Of a stretch of 64,000 nucleotides of DNA, positions 35,850 to 46,530 are shown one piece after another. Origin of the DNA: Campanula takesimana. Lineage: Eukaryota > Streptophyta > Magnoliopsida > Asterales > Campanulaceae. The notes below the pieces were generated by a model, which worked only from the letters and a program-made list of their open reading frames with translations, made no database searches and had not been told where the DNA came from. Position numbers and translations under genes: made by a program. Location of the stretch: positions 1,437,371 to 1,501,370 of the forward strand of contig JAOWBW010000425.1 in assembly GCA_026119855.1 (NCBI GenBank). Reading direction: 5' to 3'. How positions within the stretch are numbered: the stretch's first letter is position 1; each line of letters starts with the position of its first letter.

Positions 35850-36207
35850 GATGCCCAGGTTCACCAACTTCGCCAGACTTACGGTTGCTCGGCCTAGCTC
35901 CGCCAACTACTCCTGGGGGTAGTAGTTCCGGTCCCTCTTCCCTACCACCCGTTAAATCGCGGGATGTGCCTCAGTAGCCAGGGTTTGAGCGCATGTCAAC
36001 TGATAACACAATAGAAGGTCCGACCCCGGAAAAGAGCCCGGAGAGCTCCGTTGTGCCAGGACTTACGGTTGCTCGGCCCTGGCACTAATTGCTCCCACCA
36101 GGAATCGAACCCACACTCTATGCCTCCAGCCTTATGTCCCCCTCCTTAACCACTGAGCTATGCCCCGGGGGACTCAACACCCATTTTTTTGGCCATTGTA
36201 GATGGTC
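35151..36207. mobile_element. Tourist-like element nested in the previous one
   Basis: Ends GACCATCCACAGTAG and inverse CATTGTAGATGGTC, flanked by TAA (35148-35150 and 36208-36210). The host sequence is recognisable uninterrupted near 35050 (GTTGTAAGAGAGAGAAG), which confirms the insertion point. Confidence 0.8.
35830..36173 (-). mobile_element. tRNA-derived SINE
   Basis: On the minus strand it begins CCCCCGGGGCATAGCTCAGTGG (box A) and has box B GGGTTCGATTCC about 45 bases later. A unique body follows, ending in a poly(A) tail (the T run at 35822-35850). The duplication TCAACACCCATTTTTT lies at 35812 and 36174. It is nested in the inner Tourist-like element. Confidence 0.9.
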
Positions 36208-36369
36208 TAAGAGAGAGAAGATGATGTGGAGTGATAAAGTGGGTGTTGAATGGAAAATTTTGTTTAAACCATTGTACATGGTTTTATGGGATTGATTTTA
36301 TAGTTTGTTCATCCATTTTCCTTTCTAAGTGTGTTTTGATCGCACCATCCCTGGTTTTGCTAATTTATA

Positions 36370-36656
36370 CTCCCTCCGTCTCATTTTAAATTTCAAAAAT
36401 TTCCTTTTTGGATGTCGCATTTTAAACTTCAAAATCCAAAAAATGAAAGTTATTTATACCTTTTTTATTTAGTGGGACCTACATGTCATACACATAACAA
36501 CTATCTACTAATTATTCCTTACCCCACTTTCTCTCTCCTATCCACTTTCTATACTCACAACACTCTACCCACTATCTATATTTTATAGTCTAAAGATTCT
36601 CATTTTAATTCTTGTGCCAACTTTTTTTTTTGAAGTTTAAAATGAGACGGAAGGAG
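36370..36656. mobile_element. Stowaway-like MITE
   Basis: CTCCCTCCGTCTCATTTTAA and inverse TTAAAATGAGACGGAAGGAG, TA flanks. Confidence 0.9.
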
Positions 36657-37020
36657 TATTCTATAAATAAAATAACTATTTTTCTATTTTTCCTACCGCA
36701 CTTGTCATACTTACTCACTTGATTTTGGACCTCACTTGTAAATCCCACTACTCAACTTATCTTACTCACAATCTTTTTCCCACTCACAATACTATTGAAT
36801 TTATATACTCTTTCTTTAATTCGCGTGCATCTTTAAATTGGTGTTAAGTGTTTTGGGACGGAGGGAATAACACAGAGGGAGAATAAGACCTAGTACAGAC
36901 ATTTTGTCAAAGCGGGGAAAGATATTAAGTGGTATAGTACAATCAACAGTTCAATTTTAAGAGTAGCTGATTCAACGATGGTGGGGTTGTCTATTACTCA
37001 CTATTTGTCACTGTCGCATA

Positions 37021-37195
37021 CTCCGTCCCAAAATGATTTTTCATTTGACATTTTTTATTGTTCCAAAAAATTCTTCACATTTTTACAACCTAGGGCTTAG
37101 AAGTGCACAAACAAAACATGACTAGTGAATCAAGTGTTCATATTCTTAAAAAATTTAAATAGTCAAATGTAAAATTTATTTTTGGACGGAGTGAG
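37021..37195. mobile_element. Stowaway-like MITE
   Basis: CTCCGTCCCAAAATGATTTTT and a shorter inverse ending GGACGGAGTGAG, TA flanks. Confidence 0.7.
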
Positions 37196-37342
37196 TATTA
37201 ATTTTACATAGTCGCGGCCACATACATGTCTCCAGAGACATCAAGCAGATTCATAGTTTATGGATGTATTCTTCACTGTCACTATGATGAGTCATTATAT
37301 ATATTTATATTTATATTATACTTGTAACTATGTTATTATATA

Positions 37343-37463
37343 GTACAATTTTTTATTTTTTTTGGACGATGTCCACGCCATAAGGAGGCGAGGAGAGGGA
37401 TCGAACCTTAGCGCTCACCGATCGTGAGTTTTGACTTTATCACTGGGCCACTCCTTTTGGGAC
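37343..37463 (-). mobile_element. Short tRNA-derived SINE
   Basis: On the minus strand it has box A GTGGCCCAGTGATAAAG and box B GGTTCGATCCC, ending in a short A-rich tail. The same family occurs at 39655-39776. The flanking duplication ATTATATA (37335, 37464) is only 8 bp. Confidence 0.75.
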
Positions 37464-37498
37464 ATTATATAAATTATATTTTTACACTGTCAGTAATT

Positions 37499-37699
37499 CA
37501 GTGTCTAAGCCAGAAGTTTAGTGAAGGAGGGTCGAAATTATGATCTTGTGTTATTTTTCTCTAAATTTAAGGGAGTCAAAATAAGCAAAAGTTAATATTT
37601 TAATGGTAAAACATTATTTTTCTAAAATTAAAAGGGGTAAAATGACAACTCTAAAACTAAAGGGGTCGGATAGCCCCATACCAAAAGGCCTCGCCACTG
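37499..37699. mobile_element. hAT-type MITE
   Basis: Left CAGTGTCTAAGCCAGAAG and right CTCGCCACTG inverted ends, with the GGGTCGAAATTATGATC and GGGGTCGGATAGCCCCAT blocks also found at 26465-27511. The 8-bp duplication is imperfect. Confidence 0.65.
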
Positions 37700-38457
37700 G
37701 TCAGTATGCAAGCTAGTCTTATTAAATAAAATAAGTGTTTTAAAATTTTTATTTTGAGAATTTGTAATTTTTTAGTGGACGACCTTTTGTTTAACAAGTG
37801 TAACTTTTAGTGCCATGAGGCAGTAGGCCCTTAAATATCTAGAACTCTCTCAACTCTTTTTTAAGTGAGCTGTATTTACCAAATCAATCAATGTTGTTTA
37901 TTTTATTTTTATTTTTTTGTAAAATTGGTTTACAATAAATATTGTTTAACTAAATTTTTTTACCGTCATTTATAGTTGCAAAACTAATGTTTTAGATAAT
38001 AGAAATATTTAAAATTGGTTGAACCCTCAACAATTTGCAAATATCAATTTTCTTTGGATTGCCAACTTTACAAAACTTCTTGAAGATTTGAAATGATATC
38101 ATAGAACAATTAATATATTAGCACCCATTATTGTTATCTTTTTCTTTTTTGGAAAAAGGAGCCTTGTTGGGTAATGTAAGAATAACATCATTCTTGACAA
38201 AGATGATGCAAACAAAAAGCAAACCTAATTAAAAAGCAAAGTATTTCAAGCAAAATAGAATCCTTCAACATATATATTAATCCATGGATAATAATCATTA
38301 ATAAACAAAAAGTAAAAATAAACTTGATGATCACCAACAAGACACCAAATCATATACCAACTTTGAACAAAAAGCAAAAACAATCAAAGATAAACACAAT
38401 GATCACAATAACAACTCAACCAAACAAGACTTTAGATCCAAACATGTTTTACTTCTT
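37700..38457. other. 3' flank of the small dehydrin
   Basis: No coding region. The last 250 bases resemble 2730-3000 downstream of the giant dehydrin, as expected for a shared 3' UTR. Confidence 0.55.
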
Positions 38458-39423
38458 TCAATAATCAGAACCAACTTCCTTTTCCTTCTTCTCTTCCTCA
38501 GCCTTGGGATGATACCCCGGAAGCTTCTCCTTGATCTTTTCAAAAATACCCTTCTTCTCCTTACCCTCGACCTCAGTGGTGGTGGTGGCAGTTTCTGCAG
38601 CCACCACTGGGGTCGGATGAGGTGGTGCAACATGCACCTCCTCCTCTGTTTTCTTCTGACCACCTCCGGGGAGCTTGTCCTTGATCTTTTCTAGGAACCC
38701 TTTCTTCTCGTCAACCGGCTCTCCATAAGCTGGTGGTGGTGCTTCATGATAAGCTGGTGGTGGGGCCACCACGACTTCCTCGTACTTCTCGATAGGCACG
38801 CTCGTGTCGACCTCCTCCTTCTTCTTCTCTTCATCACCATGGATTTTCTCCTTCAATCCCTTCTTCTTCTTCCTCTTGATAATCTCCCCTCCTTCCTCTA
38901 CTTCTTCCTCATCACTAGACTGCATATACAAGAAAACAATCAAATAAGTAACCAGGCTACACCAAGTAAATGACTTTATTACCCTCCATTAATATGACAA
39001 AGACATAAAAACCACTACTTTTTAGTCCATACCCTCTAATAAGAAGAAAGGCCAATACTGACAGACACATAAAACCACTTTCATTTTGAAAGTGTGAAAT
39101 GACTAAATTGCCCTCAAACTTAATGAATAAACATGCTACGTATGATAATAATATAGATATGAACTTACAGAACTGCTTGAACTGCTACCGGATCGGTGAA
39201 GTTTTGACAACAAGCTTTCCTTCTTTTCTTTCTCCCGAACCGGTTCAGAAACTTGAACCTTTTCGTCGAACTCAGCAGCGATCGCGGCGTCCTGTTCATA
39301 TGGCTTAGTAACTTCTTCCTTCTTCCCAAAGTTGAACAGGCCACGATCGGTTGTCTCAACGGCGGCGCCACCATTGAGCTCCTCGGTGGGTTTGGGGGCG
39401 GTGTAATGTGCTTCTTCGGCCAT
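38458..39423 (-). CDS. Acidic dehydrin, FSK3 type, two exons
   Basis: Proposed CDS: complement of 39169..39423 and 38458..38919, 238 aa. The start is MAEEAHYTAPKP at ATG 39423. In order: F-segment DRGLFNFGKKEE (about residues 27-38); the conserved EFDEKVQVSEP region; S-segment LHRSGSSSSS crossing the intron into SSDEEEVEEGG; a lysine-rich K-like block KKKKGLKEKIHGDEEKKKEE; and two good K-segments EKKGFLEKIKDKLPGGG and KEKKGIFEKIKEKLPGYH. The intron (38920-39168) lies in the serine run, its usual place in this family, with GTAAGT donor and GCAG acceptor in phase 0. Known for the family: disordered, hydrophilic proteins induced by cold, drought or ABA, binding membranes through amphipathic K-segments and phosphorylated at the S-segment. 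Length and motifs resemble the COR47/ERD10/ERD14 group. Confidence 0.95.
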
Positions 39424-39527
39424 TTTTTTAAAATTACAATATAAACTGATCGAGAGTGATAACTGGGTATGTATAGCAGATGAATGGTAATGTGGATTTG
39501 TGAGATGTAAAGAGAAGGGTGGTGGGG

Positions 39528-39537
39528 TTTATATAGG
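39528..39537 (-). promoter_or_regulatory. TATA box of the small dehydrin
   Basis: The minus strand reads CCTATATAAA, about 110 bp upstream of the ATG. Just upstream are CGTGTCC and CGCGTCACC, which resemble ABRE or coupling elements, but these are weak matches. Confidence 0.7.
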
Positions 39538-39654
39538 CATGGTGACGCGGAGTGGACACGATTAAGATAAATTAAAGGGGGTGTAATTTTCGTTTTGCCC
39601 CTTGAAGTTTGAGTTTATTACAGTTTACACCATAAAGTATTTATTCTGGTTTTC

Positions 39655-39776
39655 CTTTTTTTTTTTTTTTTTCCGACGAGACGACGTCAATGCCAGAAGG
39701 AGGCGAGGAGAGGGATCGAACCCTAGCGCTTACTGAGGTGAGGCTTGGTTTTACCACTGCGCCACTCATTTGGGAC
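39655..39776 (-). mobile_element. tRNA-derived SINE in the dehydrin promoter
   Basis: The minus strand has box A GAGTGGCGCAGTGGTAAAA, box B GGGTTCGATCCC and an A tail (the T run at 39656-39672). The 13-bp duplication TATTCTGGTTTTC lies at 39642-39654 and 39777-39789. It inserted about 120 bp upstream of the dehydrin TATA box. Confidence 0.9.
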
Positions 39777-39907
39777 TATTCTGGTTTTCTTAAGATTTTT
39801 CATTGAGATTTGTAAACCTATAACATCGAATGATAGAGTGTAACTCTGGCATAAACTTCAGGCTTTTTTTTTTTAAAATGTATAAAGTTTAATCATTATA
39901 GATATTA

Positions 39908-40161
39908 TCTCTCCGTCTCAAAATAATGTTTGCACTTTCGTTGCCGTTATTATGAATGAATTTTGAGAAGTAATTTTAAGTTAATTTGATTATCTTATTA
40001 AAAATATGAAATTTTTCATTGATACAACATCCACAATACTATCAATAATATATTTTAAATTTTCATTAAAATAACTTAATCAACCTAAAGTTATTGCTCA
40101 AAATTTATTTGTACTTAACCAGAAAAAAACTGAAAAGATTATTGTTTTAAGATAGAGGGAT
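39908..40161. mobile_element. Stowaway-like MITE, degraded
   Basis: CTCTCCGTCTCAAAATAATG and a decayed inverse (TTAAGATAGAGGG). It shares the AAAGTTATTGCTCAAA-type core with copies at 22710 and 27106. Confidence 0.65.
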
Positions 40162-40389
40162 TATTTCATTTTATGATGAGGTAAAGTCAACATTTTTAGT
40201 GCATAGTTTTAAGTAATGACAGATGAATGTAGACACTTAACTAACTACACTTATTCCATTTTACTTGCATGTCGACAATTTAACAAAATAAGACACATAG
40301 CAATTTCTATATTAACCCCAAAGATTAATTGCTATTTATTGTATCACAATCAAACTTAGTTCTAGGGTTAAGGGACCATTATATATACT

Positions 40390-40660
40390 GCCTCCTACTT
40401 CCGTCCCATAAACTTGTACCATTTTTTTTTTTGTGTGAATGTCTTATTGGTATGTCTCGCTTTTCTTAAAATAATCATCTTTTATTAAGTTATTATCTAC
40501 TCTACCCATTTATTATATTCACACTTAAATTGTGAATTACACTATCAAATTATTATACTCACAATCACTTTCTCATTCACAATAGTTTTGAAAATATATA
40601 CACTTTTTTTTTTTTTATTCTCATGTCGAAAGAATGGTGCAAGTTACTATAAAACATGAG
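40390..40660. mobile_element. Probable degraded Stowaway-like MITE
   Basis: CTACTTCCGTCCCATAAACTTG and a weak inverse near 40630-40650 (AATGGTGCAAGTTACTATA), with pyrimidine-rich internal sequence. Ends uncertain. Confidence 0.4.
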
Positions 40661-40664
40661 TATG

Positions 40665-40934
40665 CAGTGGCAAAGCCAGAATTTTTCGGGAAGGGGGTCA
40701 AGTTTGTTAGTGGAATAAGTATTATAGTTGAGGCTATAAATTTAGTTTACAAGGGGGTCAAAATAATAATTTTGTGCATTTTTTTCTCAAAATTAAGGGG
40801 GTCAAAATGAGTAATTTCATCATTTTCAATAGTAAAATGTCAATTTTTAATATTTTGAAAATACTAAAATTGACACGTTTGAAAATTCAAGGGGGTCGAC
40901 CGACCCCATTGGCTTAGCCTTAGCTTCGCCAGTG
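40665..40934. mobile_element. hAT-type MITE
   Basis: CAGTGGCAAAGCCAGAATTT at the left, CTTCGCCAGTG at the right, GGGGGTCAA and GGGGTCGACCGACCCC subterminal blocks. An 8-bp duplication TGAGTATG / TGAGTATA (7 of 8) flanks it. Confidence 0.75.
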
Positions 40935-41194
40935 TGAGTATACATTAACAAACATGGAGGAGGTAACTGTACAAGAGAATAACATAGTTTTAAGAGTATG
41001 AAATGCGAAATTTAAATTAGACTAAATCTTTAGGGTTTAAAGTAGAAAACATTATCTCTCTGTCTATAAATGAGTGTCCATTTGATCATAACTTTGTCCC
41101 TAAGTGTTTTTTTTGAAAAAAAATTCATCGGTCTCTTTATGCTTGCAAAAACTAAATATTGTAAAGAGAATTACAAGATTATATATGAATTTTG

Positions 41195-41479
41195 GTAAGA
41201 AAAGTGGCATTGCTGGGCTTGCAACCTCAGGGTGGAGAGTTCGAATTTTGGCAGGAGTAGCTGGAGCAGCCAATTTATTGGTGATGTAAGAGTGATGTAA
41301 TTGTCTTGGAGGAAGCTCCCTTGGGGCCAGGAGTATAAGGGGTGTTACTAACCGAACCATCTTGGGCATATCCTGCGGTTCACCTCTGCCAGTCACTGAG
41401 GGGCCGGAGGCTGGTGGTCTAGGAATAGTCCGGCGTTGCTGGGAACCTGGTATCAAAAAAAAAAAAAAAAAAAAAAAAG
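41195..41479 (+). mobile_element. SINE-like element with poly(A) tail
   Basis: About 260 bp of GC-richer sequence contains a B-box-like GAGTTCGAATTTTGG. It ends in GGTATC plus a run of about 23 A. A clear box A and a convincing target duplication were not found. Confidence 0.5.
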
Positions 41480-41958
41480 AATTTCAATAGTGACTGTCCC
41501 CAATCGTTTATCGTTTTGTGTAGCCGACGTGTTCATTTTCCAAAAGAAGGTTAAAAAAAATTCTCGAACCCCAACTCTCAAAAATTTCACGCTTATCCAC
41601 GCGCCCATGTATGACCCACCATCCGTACAAGCGTGTCAAGACGTAGCGAGTGGGCACTTATTTCTAGCGTCAGGCGGTGGGGACAGGCGAAAACGGAGGA
41701 GAGGAACACGCTGTCATTGCGTATTGTACTAAACCACTCAATTTAGGACACGTCAGATGAGAACGTGGAAGGGCGTATTGGTGGGACAGGAAAGTGTCGG
41801 CTTGATTGGATTAGAGTACATTTTTAGGTCGGTGAGTGGACGGTTGTAAAGGTGACACGTGGTGGGTGAATAATAAAAAAATATGGGTCGGGTTAAAAAA
41901 AAAAAAAAAACTCTCCCAACTCCCAAAACAATTTGGACTAATTTTCCTTTTGAAAGTA

Positions 41959-42196
41959 CTACAACTGGTCCAAAATAACTGTCACTTTCGGTCAAACAGA
42001 TGTAAGTTTGACCAATAAATTTAAACAAAAAATAACGATCCTAATAAAAATCTAAAAATTGTCATTAAAAGTATTATTAATTATAATACAATGGTAAATT
42101 TTATATTTTTATTAGCATCATTATTTTTTATTTAAATTATTGGTCAAAGTTACATCTGATTTATCAAAAGCGACAGTTATTTTGGATCAGATGGAG
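41959..42196. mobile_element. Stowaway-like MITE, degraded ends
   Basis: ACTGGTCCAAAATAACTGTC near the left and inverse GACAGTTATTTTGGATCAGATGGAG at the right, with long internal arms containing TTTGACCAA. Confidence 0.75.
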
Positions 42197-42286
42197 TATT
42201 ATTGATAAGTCTCTTTTTCTAAAATATTCAAATTGTATTATTTTTTATTCTTCTTATCCCACTTATCATACTCACACACTCACAAC

Positions 42287-42456
42287 TAGGGGCGGACCTA
42301 AGGCATACATACCAGGTGGTGATGTACCCAATATCTAAAGTTGTTGTAGTGTAGTGGTAAGTGCTTTTGTGAATTACCTAGCTAACACGGATTCAATTCC
42401 CACAAGTATTTTTTTATTTGTGTACCCACTTTGATTTATTCCTGGGTCCGCTACTG
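42287..42456. mobile_element. hAT-type MITE with tRNA-like promoter boxes
   Basis: Ends TAGGGGCGGACC and GGTCCGCTACTG, with a perfect 8-bp duplication CTCACAAC (42279-42286 and 42457-42464). The core has TAGTGTAGTGGTAAG (box A-like) and GGATTCAATTCCC (box B-like) about 45 bases apart. Confidence 0.75.
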
Positions 42457-42490
42457 CTCACAACTCACTCATAATACTTTTGAATATATA

Positions 42491-42755
42491 CTCCCTCCGT
42501 CCCTCTTTATCTACAAAATTTGTCATTTTGGTTGTCCTACTTTAATCTACAAAGTCCTAAAAAAGAAATGTTTTAATATTTTTAAAATAATGAGACCCAC
42601 TTGTTATACTCACAACAACTATCCATTTACTATTCTCTATCCCACTTTCTCTCTCCCACTCAACTATCTACACTCAAAACACATCAATTTTTTCATTTTT
42701 TCCTTAAATAATATGCCAAACTCAAAAGTTGTAAGTTAAAGAGGGACGGAGGAAG
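42491..42755. mobile_element. Stowaway-like MITE
   Basis: CTCCCTCCGTCCCTCTTTAT and inverse TAAAGAGGGACGGAGGAAG, TA flanks. Confidence 0.9.
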
Positions 42756-43157
42756 TATACTCTTTCTTTAATTTTCGTGCAATTTTGCAAGTTGTTTTGG
42801 GACGGAAAGAGTTATCGAGATGCGATGATAGAGCAGGTTTTCTGGGGTCCTAATTGGTTGTCGGCTTTTGAAGGTTGTGGGGCCCAGCTTTTTGGGTGGA
42901 CAGATAGTCGGTTTGACGAGAATCTGATTGTACCCGTTTTGGGTTTCCGGTTCTTGATCTTAAGTTTGGCTTAGACCGGGTTTGCACGTGTGTAGGGGAT
43001 CACATGCACGTGATGTGTTGGGATAAATATGACCAAATAAGAGAAAATCTAGGTGTAGAGTTACGAGAGAGTGAAAAAAGGTTTAAATATTGCGGTAGAT
43101 CGTGTCAACTACTATGGTTAATCATTTGGTAAACAGGTTAGATAAAGAAGGAGTTTA

Positions 43158-43435
43158 CTGTTTCATCCGTTTCAAAATATATGTCGTTTTAAATTTTTTT
43201 TACACATATTAAGAAATGCAATTAATACATATTAAAAAAACTTTTGTACCCCTAACTGATTCCAATTTTTTAGAAAGTTAAATGCAATTAATGCTTGTGT
43301 AAGAAATAGTTGACTATCATTGATAAGAGTTCAATTGGTATACAACAAAAAAAAAACTTTGAAAATAATAAAACGATAAATATTTTGAAACAAAAGTTAA
43401 CTCCTAAAACGACATGTATTTTGAGACGGAGGGGG
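43158..43435. mobile_element. Stowaway-like MITE
   Basis: TTTCATCCGTTTCAAAATAT region and inverse ATGTATTTTGAGACGGAGGGGG, TA flanks. Confidence 0.75.
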
Positions 43436-44467
43436 TATATAGTACTCTCTCAATTTTAAATTTAAAGGAGTTTATTAATTATCAATATATAGTACTCCAT
43501 TCCACAGTTTTAAAATGATTCTTTATATATCATTTTTTATATATTATTTCTTATTATCTCAATATTTTTATATGTACTTTGAGCTTAAATATGAATAAAT
43601 AAATTATGACTAGTGTAGTAAGTGTTCATAATCTTACAAAGTTTGAATAATCAAATGAAAAGATCAAGGCCGGTTCTGTCAAAATTTGAGGCCTAAGGCA
43701 AACTGTTAAACTGGAGCCTTTTAACGCGTTGTGGCGTTCTTCAATCTCTACTCTTCTTTTCATGTTTCCAGCCTTGTCATTTTTTCTATTGGAGGTGTTT
43801 ATTTGTGTCTTTCTTTAGGTTTTAGCAGTCTTGAATAATTGGACCCTAAATTGAATCCTTTTAATAGAAAGAATGAGATTTTGAGTTACACCTTTGGGTT
43901 TTTCAATTAGATCAAGCTGAGATAATTTAATAAATCAAGAAAATACTGCAATAAAGTTTAATGATAATTGATAAGAATTCAAAGAAAATTTTCACCAATT
44001 TTTTTGTGATAAATATATATAAGTCAAAGAAATATTGCATTAATATTGTAAAAATTTTACAAAAATATATGCAAAAATATTACAAAACTTGCTGCTATAA
44101 TTGAAAAATGATGAAACTGTCCAAAATAAAATGTTTTAATATATATATATATATATTTATATATTCAATCAACCTCTCCATTTAACCTTACTCATTCTCT
44201 CTCTTCATTTTCCACCACTTAATTTATTCAACCAACACTACTATTTACTTCTTTCATTATCTCTTTTCATTTTTTACAACATACACTAATTTTCTCTTAA
44301 TTATTCTGCACACTCCTCTAGTACTACTTGTGCTGAGACGGAGGGAGTATATAAATAAGCTCGAAAGATAAGACTTTACAATTTTCTTTTGAAATTTGAG
44401 ATATAGAGACTAGGTTTCAAGAAAGAAAAGAGACAAGGAGAGAGAGTGCCCGTGTAGGGAAGGAAAT
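43436..44467. other. Repeat remnants, no gene
   Basis: AT-rich. It contains a possible MITE end at 43676 (GGCCGGTTCTGTC..GAGGCCTAAGGC) and an orphan Stowaway-like right end near 44335-44350 (GAGACGGAGGGAG) whose left part is lost. No coding region. Confidence 0.45.
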
Positions 44468-44729
44468 CCCAAACTATAAGGCGGACTCGGAACCGCTCCA
44501 CCAATATTAGCTCCACCCCTCCACCCAACGGCTCCGATCAAGGCTACATAAGCGAGCTCATCATCTGTGCGGCTAAGATGATTTCATTTTTTTGTGGGTC
44601 CTACCGAGCTCGGACACATCTCATCCGTCAAACACAAAATCCTATGAGGTGGCTCTAATCGGAGCCATTGGGTGGAGCGGGTGGAGCTAACCGCTCTCGG
44701 TGGAGCGGTTCGAAATCCCTATAAGGTTG
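44468..44729. mobile_element. MITE with ~60-bp inverted ends
   Basis: The left block (GAAATCCCAAACTATAAGG, then CTCCACCCAACGGCTCCGAT) and right block (ATCGGAGCCATTGGGTGGAG, then CGAAATCCCTATAAGG) are inverted copies. Superfamily and target duplication not determined. Confidence 0.6.
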
Positions 44730-44906
44730 GTAGGAAAAAAAGGAAAACGAAGTATCATTTTCCTCATACAGCCCCACGCTACTCACTACACCTCCACCTC
44801 CCCCTCCAACCACCCCACCCCCACCCTCACCTTCCAATCTTACCTTCACCCCCCCCTCCCCAAAAAAAAAAAAATAATAATAAAAAAATTATACTCATAA
44901 CTTATA

Positions 44907-45141
44907 CTCCCTCTGTCCCGCTCGACTTGGGATTCTTGGTCAATCAATTTATACTTTGACCAACAATTTGAACAAAAATAATTATCTTAATGAAAATCTA
45001 AAAATAGTTATTTAGTTTATTATTAATCGTGATACAATAACAAGTTTTAAATTTTTATTAGCATCATTATATTTCTTCAAATATTTGGTCAAAGTATAAA
45101 TTGTTTGACCAAGAATCCTAAGTCGGGTGGGACGGAGGGAG
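44907..45141. mobile_element. Stowaway-like MITE
   Basis: CTCCCTCTGTCCCGCTCGAC and inverse GTCGGGTGGGACGGAGGGAG, TA flanks. Same subfamily as 14611-14845. Confidence 0.9.
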
Positions 45142-45290
45142 TATTAAAATTATCTTTTAATACCTCCTCCACCCCCGTCCCTGCCCCCCACCCGCCCCCC
45201 AATTTTTTTTTTATTCTTATTAAAATTATTTTTTAATAACTCTCCATCCCTACTTTAAAAGCTTTATGTCATGAACTGGAATGAAGTATA

Positions 45291-45392
45291 GAACATATTA
45301 GAAAGATAGCGTTCTTTCATATTCTTTTATTTTCTAATGAAACTGAATTGAATTCCTTTTGCATTTCGACTATAAATAATCAAGTTCATTTT
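45291..45392 (+). repeat. Dispersed direct repeat, copy 1 (copy 2 at 46059-46159)
   Basis: About 100 bp, beginning GAACATATTAGAAA and ending AAGTTCATTT, recurs at 46059-46159 in the same orientation with roughly 90% identity. Confidence 0.8.
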
Positions 45393-45568
45393 GAATTATT
45401 TTGTCCGTTCCTAAATGAGGATAATGGATTATGTAAAGTATAAATATGCACCAAAATAACAGGAAGAAGTTAAAAAGCAGTAGGAAAAAAAAGGGTTCGG
45501 ATCTTTTTAGCTCTATACCATATTGAATTGGCAAAAGTTGTATTATATATTCCAAGCTTTACAATATA

Positions 45569-45850
45569 CTCACTCCGTCCCACTTCACTTGAGAATTATT
45601 TCCATTTTAGGCCGTCCCACTTCACTTGAGACTCCCCAAAATGGTCATATTTTTATAATTTTATATTCAATCTACCCCACCAACTCATTCTCTCTCTTCA
45701 TTTTCCACCACACAATTTATTCAACCAACCTACTTTTAACCTCACTCATTCTCTCTCCTCATTTTCTACCACACATTTTCTTTATTGTATTATTTTTCCT
45801 TAGTTATCGTGCCCACCTCTTAGATATCAAGTGAGGTGGGACGGAGGGAG
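45569..45850. mobile_element. Stowaway-like MITE
   Basis: CTCACTCCGTCCCACTTCAC and inverse GTGAGGTGGGACGGAGGGAG, TA flanks. Confidence 0.9.
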
Positions 45851-46058
45851 TATAGTTACAACAAGAGATCTCCTAATCAGATACGATTATAAGTTTTCTA
45901 AAGTCTATACAATTGTAAGTAGTAAAGATTTACAATATCTCTAAAATAAAGAATAAGATATGTACAAAAATATAGGAAGAGTAAAGAACAAGAAACCCAA
46001 GGAATTGAAACCCTAGGGTGATGAACCGTGGGTGATCCGAGTTTATCTTCAATACATG

Positions 46059-46159
46059 GAACATATTAGAAATATAGCGTTCTTTCATATTCTTTTATTT
46101 TCTAGTGAAACTTAATTGAATTCTTTCTGCATTTCGACTATAAATAATTAAGTTCATTT
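46059..46159 (+). repeat. Dispersed direct repeat, copy 2
   Basis: Partner of 45291-45392. The two may be target-side remains of an ancient insertion or a local duplication. Confidence 0.8.
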
Positions 46160-46530
46160 GAGTTATTTTTTTCGTGACACCGGAAAAGTGAAGAAGACAT
46201 CGGAGGTAACACAAGTGAACAAACAAGGGTTAAAGAAACTCAATATTCTTAGGAATCCATTTAAAAATATGAGTCAAATTCACTACCCAAAGGAATCCAA
46301 CATAAGGGATAAGATAGAACAAGAAGAAATCCATCTTCTTTAACAAGTCAAAAGACTCAATATTTTTATATAACTCAACTCACCATCCATTACAATTGAA
46401 TTAGTAGGGTATTTATAATAGATTTGAAACATCTCACCAAGGATAGAAATACTAAAGTACTCAAAAGATAAACTAACAATTAATTGTTAAAGGATAAGAT
46501 TGCCTAGAAATATGAAAGATCAAAAGACTT

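Larger units (their letters stand above)
34341..36283. mobile_element. Tourist-like element (outer of a three-level nest)
   Basis: Terminal repeats GACCATGTACAATGGTT and inverse AACCATTGTACATGGTT, flanked by the 3-bp duplication TTA (34338-34340, 36284-36286), typical of PIF/Harbinger-Tourist MITEs. It contains an internal ~104-bp tandem duplication (34986 and 35090) and a second element at 35151-36207. No transposase. Confidence 0.75.

Noticed and set aside
36089..36170. tRNA gene
   Set aside because: A tRNA-like head with A and B boxes is present, but it continues into a SINE body with poly(A) and target duplications and cannot fold as a full tRNA from what I can see.
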